From contig CM026571.1 of NCBI GenBank assembly GCA_015143295.1, forward strand, positions 7,816,501 through 7,880,500: a DNA stretch of 64,000 nt, read 5' to 3'. This stretch comes from Tetracentron sinense. Lineage: Eukaryota > Streptophyta > Magnoliopsida > Trochodendrales > Trochodendraceae. The notes below the pieces were generated by a model. The model was not told the DNA's origin and did not search any database. It saw only the letters and a program-made list of their open reading frames with translations. Within the stretch, counting starts at the first letter, position 1; each line of letters starts with the position of its first letter. A program made the position numbers and the translations under genes. Positions 59,201 through 64,000 of this stretch are shown here, piece by piece.

Positions 59201-61576
59201 AATGCATAACAATACACGTTTAAGGCCCCTCGTGGCTGTGCATCTTAAATGCAACCTATGAAAACCAACCCCCTCGGATTCTGGGAGTAGATTCAATCAT
59301 GACTCATGAGTCATGGGAATGTAGTGGCCTGATAACCCCTTCAGATTCTGATAATAGATTTAATCATGATTCATTAAAATGTAGTGGGCTGCAATGCCAT
59401 AAAAAGTTAATAAGAATTAATGTAGTTACATAGAAGCTATATAATTCTTAAATTTTTTTTTTTGATCAATAACTCATTTTATTAAGAAGAAAGAGGAACA
59501 ACACAAGAAAGAAACAAAAGACCACCAAGTTTACAAGTAAACTCAACCCTGGCCAAACAAACAAACTAATACCTCCCCCCAAGGAACAACAAAACTAAAA
59601 CAAAATATCTTCAATTTCCTCCCTGGTACAATGTAAGCCTACCCACTCCAAAACTACCAAACAGATATGGTCACATATCCAGGGCACTGAAGACGAAACA
59701 TCTTCGAACACTCTGCGATTTCTCTCTTTCCAGAGTATCCAAGAAATAGCCCCAGGAAGGACTCCCCAAATCTCTGTCCAAACTCCCGTTCCTTTATCTC
59801 TATACCAACAATCAAGGAGATGACGAAAAGATGAAGGGAAAACTCATGCCACTCTCATACAGGATAAAAAAGAAACTCCACACCTCCGACACTACTGGGC
59901 AATGCAAAAGAAGATGATCCGCTGTCTCTTCCGCTTGTAGACACATGAAACATCTGTTAGCCAAACTCCATCCTCGATGTTACAAATGATCCCCCGTTAG
60001 GATTTTGTCCAACGAAGCTGTCCAAAGAAATAAAGAAACCTTAGAGGGTATTCCAGGGTTCCACACCACTCTATAAGGAAAAGAGCCTCCCGAAGAAGGA
60101 ACCTAGCTTTGGGCTTCTTTATAATTCTTAAAATGATCTCAAAGTTCATTCAAATCTAGCTTTGGGCTTCTTTATGGGCTTGAAGGTAACTTCCTTAATG
60201 TCACTGGGTAGAAGAATTGTCCCTCAAAGGCTCCTACAAACTTACCTCGAAGTGTTCCGTATTCTCCATTCCCACAGATTGAAAGAGAGGCGATATAAAT
60301 CGATGACAACAGAAAAACATGAAGCCTATATTGGTAACTCGCCTAAATGGATTGTCCTAATTGTGGTTTGAGGTTTTTCTAGCCCCAACAGCCTACTTTC
60401 CTTGCTGTTCTTATTTCGTAATGAATATATTTATTGTTCGAATCAGAAAGATAAATATTGTCAGTAATTTAAAGGATGTTCACTTCCATTTTGTTCATTG
60501 GTATCCCGATAAAATTTGTACTCATGTATATGGAAGGATGGAACAAAGTCCGACCTCTATCACAGTCTCGCCTATAATCTCTTCCAATCCTATTAAGAAC
60601 TTCAGCTTCATGAACTTCTTAATTTGAAACTTTGTTTTTTGATGGGTAAATCAGCATATATGTATATATATATATATATATATATCAAGAGTAGCTACAA
60701 AATAATAATAATAACTGTATATGCTTGAAAGCTGAGACTACTACCTGCTCGCTTACTGAATACTTTTTGCCTGGAGGATCCATATTAATAAAAGAGGAAC
60801 TAGTACTACCGGTTCACTCGTGTGTACATAACACCTACACCATCTTCTCCACATCCGCTAGAATATTTCCATCGTCCACTCAATATTTCAACTCAGGCAA
60901 GCTCTAGAAAGGTGAATAATGTCAACACCAAATATAAAAAGATTTTATCTTTTAATAGCCTAATAGGTCTATATTCCTCCTTACAGAATATCACTCACAA
61001 TTGGCATAGAAATCTCCACCTAATACTCTTTTCCTCTATTACCACTGGTCTACTTATACCTGCCATATACCGCATAAAACACAGAACAATAGGCACAAAA
61101 TCCTTTGTTTTTCTAGCAATGAGTGAAAACCCCTTCGATAACGAATAGTACAATAACTACAATTCCAGATAACCGCACTGCAATTCAGACACCTAGAAAC
61201 TGGAACTAACTAAACTACACTTGCATATGAAAACCTAACCATAATTGCAATCAAAATCAAATATTACATTCTGGGCAAACTAATATTGAGAAGCACCAGA
61301 TTCAGATATTTTGCTACAAAATTAATAAAACAAAAGTGTGCTCAGAATATAAAATTCAACAAGAATGAAAACAGAATGTGTATGAAAGACTCAAACCTCG
61401 AGCTCTGCAGATTTCATGGCGATAGGGATGCAGATGAGGACGATGCCGGCCATGGCAATCGCCGTGTTGCGCTTCCAGTGCTTCGGCCTGCAATTTGGGC
61501 CTCCGGTCATGCTCCACACCTTTGTTCTGAAATCTCCATGGGCTCCCTCGCCGTGACCGTGTTCTCCTCCCCCCAT
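53246..61576 (-). CDS. Complex I subunit, NDUFB4/B15-like (2 coding exons)
   Basis: Small inner-membrane subunit of mitochondrial NADH dehydrogenase. Coding exon 1 is 61397-61576 (60 codons) and exon 2 is 53246-53320 (24 codons and stop), joined in phase 0 (CTCGAG/GTTTGA donor, TTCTTGCAG acceptor) across an intron of 8,076 bp. The 84-aa protein starts MGGGEHGHGEGAHGDFR, has KVWSMTGGPNCRPKHWKRN, one hydrophobic segment at about 34-51 (TAIAMAGIVLICIPIAMK), and ends QRPHQPVRP, LWCKNFGNKEY. This matches the plant family represented by Arabidopsis At2g31490. The link to NDUFB4 is from memory of plant complex I work. The start is MGGGEHG, not the ATG 12 codons upstream, because a 5'UTR intron (61607-61736, acceptor TTTTGCAG) removes that ATG. 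The intron holds two decayed LINEs and several MITEs. Confidence 0.9.
54333..54585. mobile_element. MITE, 'gttcttttgttgagact' family copy 2
   Basis: The left end 'gggtccgttcttttgctgac' and the right end 'gtctcaacaaaagaacagac' are inverted and match the ends of 25716-26012. Inner parts share 'caaggtagttgttaggaaat' with that copy in inverted arrangement. It is noncoding, within the giant intron. Confidence 0.75.
54600..55870. other. Intron DNA, nothing recognised
   Basis: AT-rich sequence of the complex I subunit intron between a MITE and a decayed LINE. No gene or bounded element is seen. Confidence 0.4.
55880..57600 (+). mobile_element. Degenerate L1-type LINE
   Basis: An ORF1-like stretch (55917-56423, 168 codons, rich in P and S) is followed at about 56550 by MNILVWNCGGASNG, the usual start of the plant LINE APE-type endonuclease. 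This soon breaks into stops. Most of reverse transcriptase is absent. Near 57300-57600 the plus strand reads as an RNase H C-terminus (HCANWMANSAFDIPSG, VIPPGVLNQF). The order and orientation fit one internally deleted L1 element with a plant RNase H domain. A SINE-like box A/B pair (TGGCATAATGG at 57087-57097, 'gagtcccgagacta' at 57118) may be a nested insertion. Confidence 0.75.
57990..58130 (+). mobile_element. Possible SINE, poly(A)-ended
   Basis: 'tccagtggcagcgtatccta' resembles box A and 'ggtttcaagtctcagta' resembles box B. 'aggaaaaaaaaaaagg' ends the unit near 58128. No clear target duplication is seen, so this is tentative. Confidence 0.4.
58438..59225. repeat. Direct duplication, two ~0.4-kb units
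   Basis: Unit 1 (about 58438-58875) and unit 2 (about 58892-59225) share, in order, 'ggcattcattatttc', 'gacattgtggtcttatc', 'cacaaatgttgcatattgga', 'ttcttggtgcact' and 'caaagggtctta'-type text ending in 'acacatttaaggcc'. Both have an acceptor-like TTTTTTGCAG. No protein frame is conserved across both. They lie within the giant intron. Confidence 0.75.
59453..60119 (-). mobile_element. 5'-truncated LINE with 13-bp TSD
   Basis: The minus-strand frame reads RCFMCLQAEETADHLLLHCP, VVSEVWSFF (zf-RVT domain) and then AISWILWKERNRRVFED, followed by a 3' tail ending TTATTGATC plus poly(A) at 59453-59463. Target duplications TATAATTCTTAAA flank it at 59440-59452 and 60120-60132. It lies in the same orientation as the host gene, in its intron. 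Only the last 667 bp of the LINE are present, with at least one frameshift. Confidence 0.88.
60140..61390. other. Intron DNA near complex I exon 1, nothing firm
   Basis: Short plus-strand ORFs at 60162, 60361, 60725 and 60822 have no recognisable domain and lie antisense to an intron. A (TA)n tract occurs at 60656-60684. I do not call genes. Confidence 0.4.
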
Positions 61577-61653
61577 GAATGCCTTCTCCTTCTTCTTCTG
61601 CTTCGACTGCAAAAAAAAAAAATGAAAGTAAGATCGAAAGATGTCTCAGAAAT

Positions 61654-61882
61654 AAACCCTAATCATCTGATCCAAGCAAATTCGAAATTAGGGTTTTCAG
61701 AATCGAACAAGAGTGAGTTTGTGTGTTACATTATACCTTCAATTAGCTGAGGACGAAAGTGAACTCTTTCTGATGGAATTCTACCCGTGCATTTTTGTTC
61801 CCATTCAGCTCTCGCACGTGAGAAAACTCTAGCTTTTACAGTCTCACGTAAATCCTGGAATAGGGGTGTCCGGCCCGGCCCA
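61654..61882 (-). promoter_or_regulatory. Telo-boxes and site II element of complex I gene
   Basis: AAACCCTAA at 61654-61662 and its complement TTAGGGTTT at 61688-61696 lie in the 5'UTR intron. The site II element TGGGCC (plus-strand GGCCCA, 61877-61882) lies about 140 bp upstream of the leader exon's donor. Telo-boxes with TGGGCC/T elements are typical of plant nuclear genes for respiratory-chain proteins. No TATA box is seen. Confidence 0.55.
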
Positions 61883-61910
61883 TTATGATAAGGTTAGTGC
61901 CTTAGTCAAT

Positions 61911-62054
61911 AGGACTTTGCTACTGAGACCCCATTAGGGCCCAGACCACTAAGAGCATTGATTTCAGGTGGGGCCCATTTCACATGGTAGGCCCCACCTA
62001 AAATCCCATGCTCTTAGAGCATGGTCTCGGCCCTAATGGGGTCTCAGAAGCTTT
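61911..62054. mobile_element. Foldback MITE, pair member 1
   Basis: The left end 'gactttgctactgagacccc' pairs with the right end 'ggggtctcagaagcttt', and inner arms 'attagggcc' and 'ggccctaat' match. A second internal palindrome surrounds 'gggcccatttcacatgg'. It is noncoding, immediately upstream of the complex I gene. Confidence 0.8.
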
Positions 62055-62118
62055 ATATCCTAGCAAATATAGACTTAAAAGGGCTAGGGCAGGGCAGGGC
62101 ACGGGTCCCTTAACTCTA

Positions 62119-62278
62119 AGGACTTTGCTACCTAGATCCTCTTAGGGCCGAGACCATGTTCTAAGAGAGCAGAATTTCAGGTAGGGCCCATTTCACATGG
62201 TGGGCTCCACCTGAAATCCTGCTCTCTTAGAGCATGGTTTCGGTGGTCTCGGCCCTAAGAGGGTCTCAGAAGCTTTAC
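62119..62278. mobile_element. Foldback MITE, pair member 2
   Basis: Same family and orientation as 61911-62054, 65 bp further on: left 'ggactttgctacctagatcc', right 'gagggtctcagaagctttac', inner 'cttagggccgagacca'. The split copy at 35345-35612 has the same outer ends. Confidence 0.8.
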
Positions 62279-62731
62279 CCTAACTCTAATTCTTTAAAAC
62301 CCTAATTTTAATCCCTTGAAACCCTAATTCTAAGTTCTTGATTAGCTGATTCTTTTACTTTTTTTTAACACCAGAGTCCCTAACACTTTAATTACAACCT
62401 TTAGTTTGTTGGGAGAAGCACATCCGGGAATTGGGAACAGCTTGGTTGGGACTTGGGAGAAGAGAAACCTAATACAAATGAGTGGGCCCCACATAGTAAT
62501 AAGTGTAAGATAATAACTTGTGGGTCTCACTTAGCTCAGTATACAGAGAAAGAAGGAATAAGTGAATGAGATAATTGCCACGTGGCAACAACTTGTGGGT
62601 CCCACTTTACTCATGTGGACGAGATCGAATCACTGCCAATCGTGATTGAATTCAGGAAGAGTTCAATCACATCTAGTCAACACGTGTCCCATTTAACCCC
62701 TATCAACAATGGTTAAGAATTTCTAACCCTT

Positions 62732-63125
62732 ATGGTGTGTTCGTTTGGCGAGAAAAAAAAATATTTTGAATTTTCTTTTTAAACAACCATCAAGAAATTG
62801 ATGAAGTTTTTTGGAAAAAATTTGTTACTATTTAGAAAGTACAAGAAAATGAAAGGGTGTTTCTTGCACACCAAACATAAGAAAAGTAGAAGATTTTTCT
62901 TTTACTTTATCTCACTTTCTTGTTTGTTGAGGTGAAAAAAAAAAAAAACTTAAATTTTCTCATAAAATAACCATCAAAAAATATATAAAGTTTTTGGAAG
63001 AAAGTTTGTCAATATTGAAAAAGTGCAAGAAAATGAAAGTGTGTTTCTTGCAAACCAATCGTAAGAAAAGTGCAAGAAAACACACTTTTCTTTTACGACA
63101 CTTTCTTATCAAACGAACACACCCT
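62732..63125. mobile_element. MITE, 'ggtgtgttcgtttgg' family, internally duplicated
   Basis: The left end 'tatggtgtgttcgtttggcg' and the right end 'atcaaacgaacacaccctta' are inverted. The interior contains two successive copies of 'aaccatcaa(g/a)aaat' to 'agaaaatgaaag(g/t)gtg', so it is a dimer or nested pair. It is related to 34214-34444. Confidence 0.75.
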
Positions 63126-64000
63126 TATTGTACACATCCTTAAATTGTTGAACAAATTCAATAATTTAACTTCATTTTTCTGAAAAAATATTTTAACTCT
63201 TGGTTAAGAATTTTTAACTCTGAACCGATTTTATTTTTTTTTTGGTACTAGGTGGTCATAAAATTCATTAAAAACCAAGGGGCTTCCTTTCGGGAGAGCC
63301 ATTAATTTGGGGGGGGGGAATGAGATTTGGTCGGGCCTTGCTAAACCAAAACCGTCTTCCGTCCCAAAGGTCAACACAAGTCCTTCTAACATCCTTTAAC
63401 TGTAGTTAAGGTTTATTAACTCTTAGAATTCAATCATCTAACTTTAGTTTTTTAAATAATATTAAATAATTAACCTTTAAGAGTTAAGATTTTTTAACCA
63501 TAATTAAAACAGTAGTTCAAGAGGCTTTGTGAATTGTGAGTAAGGTCAAATGGTCCTTCTCAATTTGGTGGGTCACTATATATAAAATTTATTATCATTA
63601 TCTCTTTTATTAAAATCATACCTAAAGTATAACACATCCACAACAACAATTGGGGGACAACTAAGGGTTAGTGAATCTTAACCACTGTTAAAAGGAGTTA
63701 AAACCAATGGTACATTTTTATCTTCTGCTGATATTTTTGCCGATACATCAGTGAGAAATCTGTCACAATATAAAACTCTGCTGTAATGTGTGCCACTGTG
63801 CCTGATTGTTGGGTTTATTACATTTTTATGTAGCTTGAAATTTATGCTAACGTATGTATGCATGCTTCATATATGTGTGTATATTTCTGTATGTCTTGTC
63901 GTGTTACTTTATGTACTATTCTCACATCCTAATTTCACATGTATTTCCTTTCCCCCTCAATTAATCTTATATCTATGATCTGCCTGATGATTGGATGTGA
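63126..64000. other. Intergenic, foldback-family fragments only
   Basis: 'taaggtttattaactcttag' and 'aactttagttttttaaataa' at 63400-63545 are fragments of the 'accatggttaag' foldback family. Nothing else is recognised to the window end. Confidence 0.4.

Noticed and set aside
61577..61612. Upstream ATG giving MQSKQKKKEKAF before MGGGEHG
   Set aside because: A strong acceptor (TTTTTTTTTTGCAG) directly precedes TCGAAG, so this ATG straddles the splice site and would not be in the mature message.

Overview
The window is nuclear DNA of a flowering plant. Genes are split by many introns with plant-type GT/AG junctions, intergenic DNA is AT-rich, and most of the sequence is plant transposable elements: Copia and Gypsy LTR elements, TRIM-like elements, Helitrons, hAT-like and foldback MITEs, LINEs with plant zf-RVT and RNase H domains, and a tRNA-derived SINE. 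Long repeat-filled introns suggest a medium to large genome. I cannot name the species from the sequence. I found no CRISPR array, operon, rRNA gene or convincing tRNA gene.

Four host loci are recognisable, all on the minus strand. (1) Phosphomannomutase (PMM), CDS 4526-11592, 11 coding exons, 246 or 247 aa, intact, plus a 5'UTR exon near 12263-12370. (2) An SRO/RCD1-like PARP-RST gene, 29693-31495, with in-frame stops, here called a pseudogene. (3) SEND1/GEN-like 2, an XPG/Rad2-family structure-specific endonuclease, CDS 38996-48787, 14 exons, 595 aa, intact. (4) A small mitochondrial complex I subunit (probable NDUFB4/B15 homologue), 84 aa, coded by two exons (61397-61576 and 53246-53320) about 8.1 kb apart, with a further 5'UTR intron. 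In the three intact genes every junction was checked for reading-frame continuity.

Layout. 1-1848: part of a Gypsy-type LTR with an internal tandem repeat. 2103-3105: anomalous sequence made almost only of homopolymer runs, probably an assembly or sequencing artefact. 3106-4525: dispersed repeats and the PMM 3' flank. 4526-12370: PMM, with MITEs in its introns. 12623-13522: a 900-bp solo LTR with a GAAAG target duplication. 13528-15855: two related long-inverted-repeat MITEs and a CT-rich, internally repetitive stretch. 15856-20533: a decayed Copia element on the minus strand. 20534-29690: repeat-rich intergenic DNA with duplications, Helitron 3' ends, MITEs and a complete TRIM-like element (26463-27427). 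29693-31860: the SRO pseudogene with a 355-bp solo LTR in its intron. 31900-38900: a complete 420-bp Helitron, MITEs and a second TRIM-like copy. 38996-48787: SEND1. 48800-53240: foldback and hAT-like MITEs and a SINE. 53246-61740: the complex I subunit gene, whose intron holds two decayed LINEs. 61750-64000: promoter side of that gene and further MITEs.

The genes serve separate housekeeping roles: GDP-mannose/ascorbate supply, DNA junction processing and respiration. They do not form a pathway. I found no new multi-gene system. The most informative signals are the TRIM-like family, the precisely bounded insertions with target duplications, the giant intron of the complex I gene, and the inactivated SRO gene.
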